The notes under the pieces are model-generated. The model did not search any database. It saw only the letters and a program-made list of their open reading frames with translations, and had not been told where the DNA came from. Below, piece by piece: positions 16,925-25,714 of a stretch of 64,000 nt of DNA. Source of the stretch: DASZIT01 sp963819695 (GTDB taxonomy: Bacteria > Actinomycetota > Acidimicrobiia > Acidimicrobiales > RAAP-2); the NCBI GenBank assembly GCA_963819695.1, contig CAWFXD010000001.1:372001-436000 (forward strand), in the 5' to 3' direction. The position numbers were made by a program, and so were the translations under genes. Position 1 is the stretch's first letter. The number at the start of each line of letters is the position of its first letter.

Positions 16925-19048
16925 GTGAACGCCGCCTTCGGCGACACCGGGGTGCTGCTGGGGTTCGCGGCGGCAGTGATGGGCGTGGTGGTCCTGGCCG
17001 TCGGGCTGGTGAAGGGTCGGGAATCCCTCATCCGGGCCGGGCAGATCTACGCGCCGGTGGTGCTGCTGGGCGGGGTGATCGCGGTGGTGGCCATGGAGCA
17101 CGCCCTCATCACCCACGACTTCTCCCTGGCCTTCGTGGCCGACAACAACAGCCGGGAGACGCCGCTGATGTACTCGATCTGCGGCCTGTGGTCGGCGCTG
17201 TCGGGTTCGATCCTGCTGTGGGGGCTGATCCTCGGGGGCTATGCCACCGCCATGGTCTGGAGGTTCCGGCGCCGGGCGGCCGAGCCGCTGGTGGCGTGGG
17301 CCACCATGGTGGTCTACGTGGTGGCGGTGTTCTTCTTCGGCCTGATGCTCCACGTCGCCAACCCGTTCGAGCACGTGGTCGGCAAGGTTCCGGTCGACGG
17401 CGCCGGTCCGAACTCTCTGCTGCAGGACAATCCGCTGCAGGCCATCCATCCCCCGTTGCTGTATCTCGGCTTCGTCGGGTTCACCCTTCCCTTCGCCTTC
17501 GCCATCGGCTCACTGGTGACCGGGCGGCTCGACAGCGCCTGGCAACGGGAGACCCGCCGATGGACGCTGTTCGCCTGGACCTTCCTCACCGCCGGGATCG
17601 TCCTCGGCGCTCTCTGGTCGTACCAGGTGCTCGGGTGGGGTGGCTTCTGGGCCTGGGACCCGGTGGAGAACGCCTCGTTCCTGCCCTGGCTGGTGGGCAC
17701 CGCCTACCTCCACTCGGTGATGGTCCAGGAGCGGCGGGGCCTGCTCCGGATCTGGAACCTGGCCCTGGTCATCTCCACCTTCAGCCTGACCATCCTCGGG
17801 ACCTTCCTCACCCGGTCCGGGGTGATCCAGTCGGTGCACGCCTTCTCCAACTCGACCATCGGGCCCCTGCTGCTGGGGTTCTTCGGCCTCACCCTGGTGA
17901 CCGGTCTCGGGCTCATCGCCTGGCGGGGGGACAACCTGCGGTCGGTCGGCGGCATCGACTCGCCGCTCAGCCGGGAGGGCGCCTTCCTGGCCAACAACCT
18001 GCTGTTCGTGGCCTTTGCCTTCGTGGTCCTGCTCGGGACGGTCTTCCCTCTCCTGTACGAGGCGCTCAACGGGGGAAGGCAGATAACCGTCGGGGCTCCG
18101 TACTTCAACCGCCTGGTCATCCCCATCGCCTTGGGCCTGCTGTTCCTGATGGCGGTGGCGCCGGCCCTCCCGTGGCGGAAGACCTCGGTGGAGGTCATGC
18201 GCGGTCGACTGTCGGTGCCGGCGGTGCTGGCCGTCCTGGTGGTGGTGGCCTGCGTGCTCGGCGGTATCCGGGGAATCGAACCGCTGGCCGCCTTCGGTTT
18301 GGGCGCCTTCGCGGCGGCATCCGCAGGCCGAGCGCTGGCCCTGTCGGTGCGGTTGTCGTGGCGGGGTGCCCGCCTGTCGGGCGCGTCGTCCGCCCGATCG
18401 ATCCTGGCCGGATGGCGGGGGTTCGTCGGGAGGGCCAACGGGGGCATGGTCGTCCACATCGGCGTGGTGATCATCGCCGTCGGACTCGCGGCCGCCACCG
18501 CCTTCGGGCACCGGACCGAGGTGGCCCTGTCGCCGGGGCACACCGCCTCGTTCTCCGGGCACACCATCACCTTCGTCGGCACCCGCTCGGTCAAGAGCCC
18601 GTCCCGGTCGGCCTTCGAGGCGGTGCTCCGGGTTGACGGCCAGGGCAACTACCTTCCCGCCATCACCCAGTTCGGGGCCGGGAGCCAGGATGTGGGCACC
18701 CCGGCCATCGATGCCGGCTGGCGGGACGATGTCTACCTGACCATCGACGCCACCTCGACGTCGGGATCCCGGCTGACCTTCGGGGTGGTCGTCCAGCCGC
18801 TGGTGATGTGGCTGTGGGTGGGCGGCGCCCTGTTGGTGTTCGGCTCGTTGCTGTCGGCGGTGCCCGGCCGCCGACGTCGCCCGACGGATCCGGTGTCGGC
18901 GGCGCCGGGTTCGGTCGCCTCGGCCCGAGAGCCGGAGCCGGAGCCGGCGGTCGGTGTGGGTGACGGCGCACGGGTGGGTGCCGGGGTCGACGGGGGGCCG
19001 GCACCGGAACCGTCAACCGACCCCGAACCGGTCCGGGTGGGGAACTAG
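16925..19048 (+). CDS. ccmF: Cytochrome c heme lyase CcmF
   Basis: Large polytopic protein (707 residues) that takes heme from CcmE and attaches it to apocytochrome c. The WWD motif GWGGFWAWDPVENASFLPWL and surrounding conserved histidines (LQAIHPPLLYLGF, SVHAFS) are clear. The C-terminal region holds a periplasmic domain, then a last helix and a disordered Pro/Glu/Ala tail (about residues 620-707) with a short Pro-Glu repeat. It starts at GTG 37 bp after ccmE. Confidence 0.93.
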   Translation: MNAAFGDTGVLLGFAAAVMGVVVLAVGLVKGRESLIRAGQIYAPVVLLGGVIAVVAMEHALITHDFSLAFVADNNSRETPLMYSICGLWSALSGSILLWGLILGGYATAMVWRFRRRAAEPLVAWATMVVYVVAVFFFGLMLHVANPFEHVVGKVPVDGAGPNSLLQDNPLQAIHPPLLYLGFVGFTLPFAFAIGSLVTGRLDSAWQRETRRWTLFAWTFLTAGIVLGALWSYQVLGWGGFWAWDPVENASFLPWLVGTAYLHSVMVQERRGLLRIWNLALVISTFSLTILGTFLTRSGVIQSVHAFSNSTIGPLLLGFFGLTLVTGLGLIAWRGDNLRSVGGIDSPLSREGAFLANNLLFVAFAFVVLLGTVFPLLYEALNGGRQITVGAPYFNRLVIPIALGLLFLMAVAPALPWRKTSVEVMRGRLSVPAVLAVLVVVACVLGGIRGIEPLAAFGLGAFAAASAGRALALSVRLSWRGARLSGASSARSILAGWRGFVGRANGGMVVHIGVVIIAVGLAAATAFGHRTEVALSPGHTASFSGHTITFVGTRSVKSPSRSAFEAVLRVDGQGNYLPAITQFGAGSQDVGTPAIDAGWRDDVYLTIDATSTSGSRLTFGVVVQPLVMWLWVGGALLVFGSLLSAVPGRRRRPTDPVSAAPGSVASAREPEPEPAVGVGDGARVGAGVDGGPAPEPSTDPEPVRVGN

Positions 19049-19050
19049 GG

Positions 19051-19593
19051 ATGGGGCGCCACCGGGCCCGTTGGATCGGGATCACCGTCCTGGTCATCGC
19101 GGCGGGACTGATCGCGGTGCTGGCCGGCCGCCCGTCGGCCTCGGTGGCCGAGGTGCAGAGCCCGCTGGTGGGCCACACCGCACCGGCCATCACCGGCACC
19201 ACTCTGGATGGCACCGGGCTCACGCTTCCGGCTGCCCCCGGTCATTTCGTGGTGCTGAACTTCTTCGCCAGTTGGTGCGCCCCCTGCCAACAGGAGGGGC
19301 CGGACCTGGTGGCCTTCGAGTTCGAGCATCAGCAGTCCGGGGACGCCTCGATGGTGAGCGTGGTCTTCGGCGACACGCTGCCGGCGGCCCGTTCCTACCA
19401 GAAGACGTTGGGGGTGAGTTGGCCCACCCTGACTGACAGCAACGGAAAGCTGGCCCTGGCCTACGGGGTGAGCGACCGGCCGACCACCTTCGTGATCGCC
19501 CCGGACGGGCGGGTGACGGCCTACATCGTCGGGGCGGTGACGGCCAAGGGCCTCGACCGGGTGATCGCCGCGGCCAAGGCGACCCACGCGTGA
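19051..19593 (+). CDS. ccmG: Thioredoxin-like CcmG/ResA/DsbE-type protein
   Basis: Membrane-anchored thiol-disulfide oxidoreductase of 180 residues with an N-terminal anchor (about 8-26) and thioredoxin active site W75-CAPC-79 (NFFASWCAPCQ), plus the cis-Pro loop DRPTTFVI. It probably keeps the apocytochrome CXXCH or CcmH in the reduced state, with electrons from CcdA. It starts 2 nt after ccmF and overlaps the next gene (GTGA). Confidence 0.9.
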   Translation: MGRHRARWIGITVLVIAAGLIAVLAGRPSASVAEVQSPLVGHTAPAITGTTLDGTGLTLPAAPGHFVVLNFFASWCAPCQQEGPDLVAFEFEHQQSGDASMVSVVFGDTLPAARSYQKTLGVSWPTLTDSNGKLALAYGVSDRPTTFVIAPDGRVTAYIVGAVTAKGLDRVIAAAKATHA

Positions 19594-20906
19594 GCACCGG
19601 GCATCGGCGTTTCCGCTTCCCGGGGTGGATCGTTCTCGGGGTGGTGCTGGTGGTGGCCCTGGTGATCGGCAGTGGCGTGCTCAACTCCGCGCCGATGACG
19701 CCGGCCCAGCGGGCGGTGGGGATCGAGACCCGGATCAAGTGTCCGAGTTGCGAGGATCTCTCCGTCGCCAACTCCAGCGCCCAAACCGCGGTGATCGTCC
19801 GGAACACCGTGCGCCAACAGATCGGCGAGGGGAAGTCCGATCAGCAGATCGAGGCCTACCTGGTGTCCCGCTACGGGTCGGCCATCGTGCTGGTCCCGCC
19901 GGCCAGTGGGTGGTCGCTGTTGGTGTGGGTGGTTCCGCTGGGCGGCGGGGCGTTGGCCGTGGCCATCTTGGCGATCGTGCTGGTCCGGAAGCGCCGGAAT
20001 GCGATCGATGACCCGGTCGATGCCGCCAGGCACGAGGCGTCTCTCGACGCCGGGGCGTCGGCCGACCAACTCGGCGCCCGCCGCGAGTTCCTCGAGCAGT
20101 CGCTGGCCGACGCCTTCGCCGAGCACCGGGCCGGGGATCTGTCCGACCAGGACTACCAGGCTCTGCGCCGGCGGGACACCGCCCGGCTGGCCGCCCTCGA
20201 CGTCCGGATGGTCGAAGCCGACCATCTCGCTTCGGCTGGATCCGGGGCGGTGGCGGTGGCGGCGGTGCCCGGACCTGAGCCGGCCGTCGGCGCCGGAGCG
20301 GGGGAGGCGGTCGCGTCTCCGACGGTGTCGGGTCCCGGTCCGAGGAGAAGCCGCCGCCAACGGTTTCTGATCACCGGGGCCACCGTCTCGTTCGGGGCGG
20401 CGCTGGTGCTGGTGGTCGCCCTGTTCGCCGCCAACCGGCTGCCGGGCCAGACCCCGACCGGCAATCCCACCCTCAGCCAACAGGCCCAGATCCAGCAGTC
20501 ACTGGCCCAGGCGGCCACCCTCGAGAACCAGGGCCAGTCGGGGGAGGCGGCCCAGGTCTACCAGAAGGTGCTGGCCGAGGATCCGCAGAACGAGGTGGCC
20601 ACCGCCCAGCTGGGATGGCTCGAGTACAACACCGGGGTCCAGGGGAAGAGTGCGTCGTTGATCGCCGACGCCCGGGCCAAGCTCGACCAGGCCATCAGGC
20701 TGAATCCCACCGACTATGCGGCCCGGCTGTACCTCGGCACGGTGATCCTCGACCAGGACAACAACGCCGCGGCCGCGGTGGCCCAGTACCAGGCGTTCCT
20801 CGCCGACAATCCTCCCGCCTCCCTCCTCCAACAGGCGGCGACCATCCTCCGCCAGGCCTTTACCCAGGCCGGGGCGCCGGTGCCCGCCGGGGTGCCGGCC
20901 GCCTGA
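19590..20906 (+). CDS. ccmH: CcmH-CcmI fusion protein
   Basis: One 438-residue protein joins two usually separate parts of System I. The N-terminal half is CcmH: a helix at about 12-32, the redox motif CPSC (C51, C54) in RIKCPSCEDLSVANS, and a second helix at about 107-130. The C-terminal half is CcmI-like: a linker with LGARREFLEQSLADA and DQDYQALRRRDTARL, a third helix at about 258-280, then tetratricopeptide-type repeats (about 300-420). Such proteins hold and reduce the apocytochrome for CcmF. It closes the operon. Confidence 0.88.
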   Translation: MSTGHRRFRFPGWIVLGVVLVVALVIGSGVLNSAPMTPAQRAVGIETRIKCPSCEDLSVANSSAQTAVIVRNTVRQQIGEGKSDQQIEAYLVSRYGSAIVLVPPASGWSLLVWVVPLGGGALAVAILAIVLVRKRRNAIDDPVDAARHEASLDAGASADQLGARREFLEQSLADAFAEHRAGDLSDQDYQALRRRDTARLAALDVRMVEADHLASAGSGAVAVAAVPGPEPAVGAGAGEAVASPTVSGPGPRRSRRQRFLITGATVSFGAALVLVVALFAANRLPGQTPTGNPTLSQQAQIQQSLAQAATLENQGQSGEAAQVYQKVLAEDPQNEVATAQLGWLEYNTGVQGKSASLIADARAKLDQAIRLNPTDYAARLYLGTVILDQDNNAAAAVAQYQAFLADNPPASLLQQAATILRQAFTQAGAPVPAGVPAA

Positions 20907-20927
20907 TCCGGGCGGGCCTCCCGCGAC

Positions 20928-21899
20928 TCAGGGAACCAGCACCACCTTGCCGGACAGGCTCCGGTCGATGAGCCCGGACATCACCGCGGCAGCCTGGTCG
21001 AGCGGGTACTCGGTCGGAACCGTCGGATGGAGCCGGCCGTCGCCGATCATCTCCACCAACTCGGCCAGCATCTCGCGGTTGCCCGCCGGATCCCGGAACG
21101 TCCAGGCGCCCCAGTCCACGCCCACCACCGTGCGGTTGTTCAGCAGCACCTGATTGAGCGGCACCGAGGCGATGGGGCCCGAGGCGAACCCGATCACACA
21201 GAAGCGCCCGAACGGCCCGGTGGCCCGGAGAGCCGGCTCACTGTGGCGACCCCCGACCGGATCGACGACGACGTCCACCCCTCCGCCGGACAGCTCGCGG
21301 GCCCGGACCTTGAGATCCTCGTCCTCGTAGGCGATGGTGGCCTCGGCGCCCATGGCCGTCGCCCGGTCGAGTTTCTCCTGGGTCGACGCCGCGGCGATCA
21401 CCCGGGCTCCCAGGGCGCGAGCCAGGTCGATGGCAGCCAGGCCCACCCCTCCGCCGGCTCCCAGCACCAGGACCCATTCGCCGGGTTGCAACCAGGTGCG
21501 GCGGGTGAGCGTGAACAGAACCGTCCCGTAGCTCTGGATGAGGGTGGCGGCCTGCCCGAACCCCAGACCATCCGGCATGGCCACCAGCGACCGCGCCGGG
21601 ACCACCACCTGTTCGGCGAAACCGCCGATGCCGGTGTAGGCGAGGACCCGGTCGCCCACCGCCACTCCGGTGACACCGTTCCCGACGGCCGAAACCTCTC
21701 CGGCGATCTCCCCGCCGGGGTAGAAGGGCACCGGCGGCTTGATCTGGTACTGGCCCTGACACAGCAGCCCGTCGACGAAGTTGACCCCCGCCGCCCGCAC
21801 GTCGACCACCACCTGTCCCTCACCCGGATCCGGCCGGTCAGCGTCCGCCACGACCAGATCGGAGAGCGGGCCCAATTGGTTGCAGACGACGGTTCGCAT
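20928..21899 (-). CDS. Zinc-independent quinone oxidoreductase, MDR family
   Basis: NADPH-dependent medium-chain reductase of 323 residues, like quinone oxidoreductase 1/2. It has RAAGVNFVDGLLCQGQYQ in place of the zinc-ligand segment, AGEVSAVGNGVTGVAVGDRV, and the cofactor-binding LVLGAGGGVGLAAIDLARALG. No catalytic or structural zinc cysteines are seen. ATG 21899 is supported by a TAGGTT box 7 nt upstream. The substrate is unknown. Confidence 0.87.
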   Translation of the reverse strand: MRTVVCNQLGPLSDLVVADADRPDPGEGQVVVDVRAAGVNFVDGLLCQGQYQIKPPVPFYPGGEIAGEVSAVGNGVTGVAVGDRVLAYTGIGGFAEQVVVPARSLVAMPDGLGFGQAATLIQSYGTVLFTLTRRTWLQPGEWVLVLGAGGGVGLAAIDLARALGARVIAAASTQEKLDRATAMGAEATIAYEDEDLKVRARELSGGGVDVVVDPVGGRHSEPALRATGPFGRFCVIGFASGPIASVPLNQVLLNNRTVVGVDWGAWTFRDPAGNREMLAELVEMIGDGRLHPTVPTEYPLDQAAAVMSGLIDRSLSGKVVLVP

Positions 21900-21906
21900 C
21901 GCGGAG

Positions 21907-21912
21907 AACCTA
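21907..21912 (-). promoter_or_regulatory. -10 box TAGGTT, leaderless start
   Basis: TAGGTT (minus strand), 7 nt to ATG 21899; no Shine-Dalgarno. Confidence 0.55.
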
Positions 21913-21925
21913 TCGGCGGTTGGTC

Positions 21926-22258
21926 TTACTTCTCCAACCTGGACAACAGAGCCTTGGGCGCCCGCCGCCTCCATGATTCCGTCAACAGTTCGGTGAGCAG
22001 CCCACCATCGACATGGGCCAGGTCCACCCGGACACCACTCATCCGCTTGCCCCACCAGAGCTCCTCACAACCCGACGGGCACTCGGCGACGGCCAGGGCG
22101 GCGTCATCCTCGTCGACCATCACATGGAGATGGGTGCTGTCCGGCACGGTGGCGAAGATCTTGTTGTTGACCCGGAACGAAGACATGTCGTGGTGCGGCG
22201 CCTCGGTGGCCTCCGGGAGGGACAGCGCCACCCGCCGAGCCGCAGCCATGCTGACCAT
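21926..22258 (-). CDS. MmcQ/YjbR family protein
   Basis: Small (110-residue) cytoplasmic protein of the MmcQ/YjbR alpha/beta fold. It carries LPEATEAPHHDMSSFRVNNKIFATV near the start and LTESWRRRAPKALLSRL at the end, the usual conserved features. The family is loosely linked to DNA binding or defence by structure only; no function is established. ATG 22258 has TAGCGT 7 nt upstream. Confidence 0.8.
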   Translation of the reverse strand: MVSMAAARRVALSLPEATEAPHHDMSSFRVNNKIFATVPDSTHLHVMVDEDDAALAVAECPSGCEELWWGKRMSGVRVDLAHVDGGLLTELLTESWRRRAPKALLSRLEK

Positions 22259-22265
22259 GTCCGAG

Positions 22266-22271
22266 ACGCTA
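22266..22271 (-). promoter_or_regulatory. -10 box TAGCGT, leaderless start
   Basis: TAGCGT (minus strand), 7 nt to ATG 22258. Confidence 0.55.
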
Positions 22272-22294
22272 CCGGCCCGGAGGCAACGGTTCGC

Positions 22295-23440
22295 TCAACT
22301 CCGGAGGGCCCGGAGCCCGGCCACCACCCCGGCAAACGCATCGGCGAAGGCGTCGATGTCGGCGTCGACGGTAGACCACCCGACCGACAATCGGAGCGAA
22401 CGCTCGGCGTCGACCCCCATGGCCTCCAGTACCGGCGACGGCTCCAGCGACTCCGAGGAGCACGACGACCCCGAATGGGCGGCGATCCCGGCCTGGTCGA
22501 GCCCGAGGAGCACCGGCTCGGCCTCGACCCCGTCGATCCCGATGCAGACGATGTGGGGCAGATGATGTTCGGGATCGCCGAACACGGTGACACCTTTGAC
22601 ATCGCAAGCCGTGGCCAGCAGGCGGGCGGTGTGACGCCGCGCCTCGACCGCCTCGTGTTCGGTCCGCCCGGGCGAGGACAGCGCGTCGGCGGCCGCACCG
22701 AACCCGATGGCCGCGGGTAGGTTCTCGAATCCAGCCCTCCGGGCACGCTCCTGTTCACCTCCGACCAGGAAGGGATCGACCCGAAGTCCCCGCCGCACGA
22801 TCAGGGCGCCGATGCCCGCCGGACCACCCATCTTGTGGGAGGACACCGAAACCAGGTCGGCATCGAGATCACCCAGATCCAGCCGGAGGTGTCCGGCCGC
22901 GGCCGCCGCGTCGACGTGGGACAGCACCCCGAGCTCACGGCAGCGGGCGACGATGGCCATGACCGGCTGGAGGGAGCCAACCTCGTGATTGGCCCACTGG
23001 CAGTTGACGAGCGAGGGGAGCCGGCCGTACTCCGAGCGACACCGCTCGACGGCATCATCGACGGCCTGCAGGTGGACGACCCCGAACCCGTCGACCTCGG
23101 GCATCACCACCTCGGCCGACCGGGCCGACGAGTCGCGGACCGCGGAGTGCTCGACTGCCGAGCAGACCACCGGCCCGAGGGCGTTGCCGGCGGCCCCCCA
23201 GACGGCGGCGTTGACGGATTCGGTGCCACCGGAGGTGAAGATGACCTGGCGCGGTCTCACCCCGAAGTAGGCCGCAACCTGATCGCGCCCGTCCTCCAGG
23301 GCCGCCCGGGCGATCCGCCCTTCGGTGTGGACCCTCCCGGGGTCGGCGGTCACCCCGGTGGTCGCCCATGCGTCCATGGCGAGACGGGCTTCAGGTCGGA
23401 GCGGCGCCGTCGACGCGTGGTCCAGATAGTGGCGGGCCAA
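22295..23440 (-). CDS. Cysteine desulfurase (NifS/IscS-like)
   Basis: PLP enzyme that takes sulfur from cysteine for Fe-S clusters or thio-modification. The 381-residue protein has YLDHAST near the start, TSGGTESVN, VEHSAV, the PLP-lysine motif SSHKMGGPAG and the mobile-loop cysteine near residue 327 (HSGSSCSSES), placing it with the group I NifS/IscS type. A TTG start at 23440 lies 14 nt after the stop of the SufR-like regulator, so the two form an operon. The neighbours (regulator, Mrp) point to Fe-S assembly. Confidence 0.88.
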   Translation of the reverse strand: MARHYLDHASTAPLRPEARLAMDAWATTGVTADPGRVHTEGRIARAALEDGRDQVAAYFGVRPRQVIFTSGGTESVNAAVWGAAGNALGPVVCSAVEHSAVRDSSARSAEVVMPEVDGFGVVHLQAVDDAVERCRSEYGRLPSLVNCQWANHEVGSLQPVMAIVARCRELGVLSHVDAAAAAGHLRLDLGDLDADLVSVSSHKMGGPAGIGALIVRRGLRVDPFLVGGEQERARRAGFENLPAAIGFGAAADALSSPGRTEHEAVEARRHTARLLATACDVKGVTVFGDPEHHLPHIVCIGIDGVEAEPVLLGLDQAGIAAHSGSSCSSESLEPSPVLEAMGVDAERSLRLSVGWSTVDADIDAFADAFAGVVAGLRALRS

Positions 23441-23454
23441 TCGATGCCCCCGGG

Positions 23455-24246
23455 TCAGACCAGGGCGGCGCACTGGTCGTCGCCCCGGGCCCGGGACGAC
23501 GACAGAACCACCGGGACGCTTCCCTCGACGCTCTCGCCGCACAATCCGGCCAGCAGGCCCTTGACCATGCCCCGGTCGACCGCGCACAACACCGGGAACT
23601 GTGAGGCGGTGCTCCCGAACGGGCAGTTGTCCGCCACCACCGCGGTGGACGTCCCCTGGTCCTCGGCGTGGGCGGCGAACCCGTGGGCGGTCAAGGTGTC
23701 GGCAATGGCATGCATGGCGGTCCGCAGCGACCGCTGCCCGTCACCGGGAGACATCTGGTTGGCCAGCGTCCGGCCGTACTCCTCGCCGACCCGCTCGGCC
23801 ATTCCCTCGGCGGCCAGAGGCCCCAACAGCTGGAGGGCTTCCTGGAGGAGGAGGACCAAGAGGTCGTCCCGCCGGGTCAGGAGGTCGAGGGTCGGATCGT
23901 TGCCGATGGCCCGGAAGCGCTTCGACGGTCGCCCGGCCCCGGTGCCGGAGGCCCGTTCCATGGTGACCTCGAGATAACCGCCGGTGGCCAGGCGCTCGAG
24001 ATGGTGACGGGCCACGTTTGGATGGAGCGAGAAGCGGGTGGCGACCTCGGACGAGGTGGCTCCGGGGTTGGACCGCACGAAGAGGTAGATCTCCCGGCGG
24101 GTCGGATCGCCGAACGCCGAGGTGACTGCGGTGACCGCCGCGGAGAAATGACTGTCGGACTCGTTGGGGGCGGCCGGCTGCCCTGGAATCTCCTCCGGTG
24201 CCGGCGGGGCGCTGGCCTCCGCAGGTCTGTCTGGGGCCACTTGCAC
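23455..24246 (-). CDS. SufR-like Fe-S-sensing transcriptional regulator
   Basis: DNA-binding regulator of 263 residues with an N-terminal winged helix (DPTRREIYLFV, TSSEVATRFSLHPNVARHHL) and C-terminal cysteines C208, C221, C236 spaced CX12CX14C, plus C259. SufR-type repressors bind an Fe-S cluster through such cysteines and control suf/isc genes. Cotranscription with a cysteine desulfurase and divergence from Mrp support that role. GTG 24246 is chosen over longer open frame because TAGACT lies 7 nt upstream. I saw no clear operator palindrome. Confidence 0.75.
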   Translation of the reverse strand: MQVAPDRPAEASAPPAPEEIPGQPAAPNESDSHFSAAVTAVTSAFGDPTRREIYLFVRSNPGATSSEVATRFSLHPNVARHHLERLATGGYLEVTMERASGTGAGRPSKRFRAIGNDPTLDLLTRRDDLLVLLLQEALQLLGPLAAEGMAERVGEEYGRTLANQMSPGDGQRSLRTAMHAIADTLTAHGFAAHAEDQGTSTAVVADNCPFGSTASQFPVLCAVDRGMVKGLLAGLCGESVEGSVPVVLSSSRARGDDQCAALV

Positions 24247-24252
24247 GTCCTC

Positions 24253-24259
24253 TAGTCTA
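24253..24259. promoter_or_regulatory. Shared -10 element for sufR-like gene and mrp
   Basis: TAGTCTA reads TAGTCT on the plus strand (toward mrp) and TAGACT on the minus strand, 7 nt before the regulator GTG. On the mrp side the predicted transcript would carry a leader of about 28 nt with a GAGGAG ribosome site. Confidence 0.5.
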
Positions 24260-24292
24260 CGGTGAACCCGAATTTTCGCGAGGAGATCTTGC

Positions 24293-25479
24293 ATGTCCAC
24301 CGACGAGTCCCAGGTCAGAGCGGCTGTTGCCGCGGTGACCGACCCCGAGCTCCGGCGCCCGTTGGGGGAATTGGGCATGGTCGGCGGGGTCGAGGGTGAA
24401 GAGGAAGCGGGTGACCGTCGAACTCGCCCTGCCGGTCGGCCACTACCCCCAGGTCGACGAACTCGCGGGCCGGGTCCGGCTGGCCGTGGGGGTGCTGTCC
24501 CGGGGTCGACGAGGTGGTGGTGGAACAGACGGTGATGGGGGAGGAGGACCGGGCCCGGCTCCGGATGCTGCTCCGGGGAGAGCCGGTCGATGGCACAACT
24601 CCGGTGGCCGGCGACGATCACGATCACGATCACGCGGGTCATGATCACGGCGCCCCGCTCGGCCACGAGGAGGGCCGGCCCAATCGGTTCATGCTCCCGA
24701 GATCGAAGACACGGGTCATCGGGGTGTCGTCGGGCAAGGGCGGTGTCGGGAAGTCGTCGGTGACCGTCAATCTGGCGGTGGCGCTGGCCCGGATGGGCTA
24801 CGACGTCGGCATCCTCGACGCCGACGTCTACGGGTTCTCGGTCCCGAAGATGCTCGGGGTAACGGAGGATCCGCTGATCATCGGTGACCTGGTGGTCCCG
24901 GCGACCGCCAACGGCGTGCGCTGTCTTTCGATGGGTTTCTTCGTCCCGGATGACACCCCGGTCATCTGGCGGGGCCCCATGCTCCACAAGGCGTTGGAAC
25001 AGTTTCTGGTCGATGCCTACTGGGGTGAGCCTGATTTCCTCCTCGTCGACATGCCCCCGGAACCGGCGACGTCACCTTGTCGCTCGGCCAGTACCTGACC
25101 AAGACCGAGGTCTTCGTGGTCGACCACGCCGCAGCCGGCGGCCCAGCGGGTGGCCCAGCGCTCGGCCTACGCGGCCCGCAAACTGAAGCTGTCGGTGCGA
25201 GGTGTCATCGAGAACATGAGCTGGTTCACCGGTGACGACGGTGTCCGCTACGAGCTGTTCGGCTCCGGTGGGGGAAAGCAGCTCGCCGGCGAGCTCGGCG
25301 TCCCGCTATTGGCCCAGGTACCGCTGGTTCCCGCGCTTCGGGAGGGTGGCGATGTCGGCATCCCGGTGGTCCTGGCCGATCCCGACGGTGAGGCGACCGC
25401 GGCGTTCGCGGCGTTGGCATCGACCATCGCGGAGATGGGACCGGCACGGGTGTACCGCAAGGAGTTGACCGTTCGCTGA
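24293..25479 (+). CDS. mrp: Mrp/ApbC family Fe-S carrier ATPase, broken by four indels
   Basis: Scaffold/carrier P-loop ATPase for Fe-S cluster transfer. Corrected for extra bases at about 24395, 24500 and 25122 and one missing base after 25060, it gives 394 residues: a DUF59/MIP18 domain (DPELRRPLGELGMVGGVEV, VELALPVGHYP), a His-rich linker, then the Mrp ATPase with deviant Walker A GKGGVGKSS, DADVYGFSVP, DMPPGTGDV and IENMSW. No CXXC motif is visible near the C terminus. ATG has a GAGGAG site. It is divergent from the SufR-like gene. Confidence 0.85.
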
Positions 25480-25531
25480 CCCGGTCGGACCGCTTCGGCG
25501 ACCCGACGGTCTACTCGATGCGGCTCCGGCG

Positions 25532-25714
25532 TCAGGCGGCCCGGCGATCCCGGACCCGGACCTGGAGGATGGTGGCCCCTTTGATCCCTAGCTCGGCCAG
25601 CACCGCGAAGAGCTCCAAGGGAGCGGAACGGGCGGCGACCACCCGTCGGCCCTCCAGCGCCACCCAGCGGCCCTGATACCGCTGCCGGTCGGCGTTGGAC
25701 AGGTGGGCGGTCAT
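25532..25714 (-). CDS. DUF5678-like small protein
   Basis: Sixty-residue protein with RYQGRWVALEGRRVVAARSA followed by a helix and a closing ILQVRVRD strand, like the DUF5678 family found across bacteria and archaea. Its ATG overlaps the stop of the gene upstream by 3 nt, so the two are coupled. Function is not known. Confidence 0.55.
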   Translation of the reverse strand: MTAHLSNADRQRYQGRWVALEGRRVVAARSAPLELFAVLAELGIKGATILQVRVRDRRAA

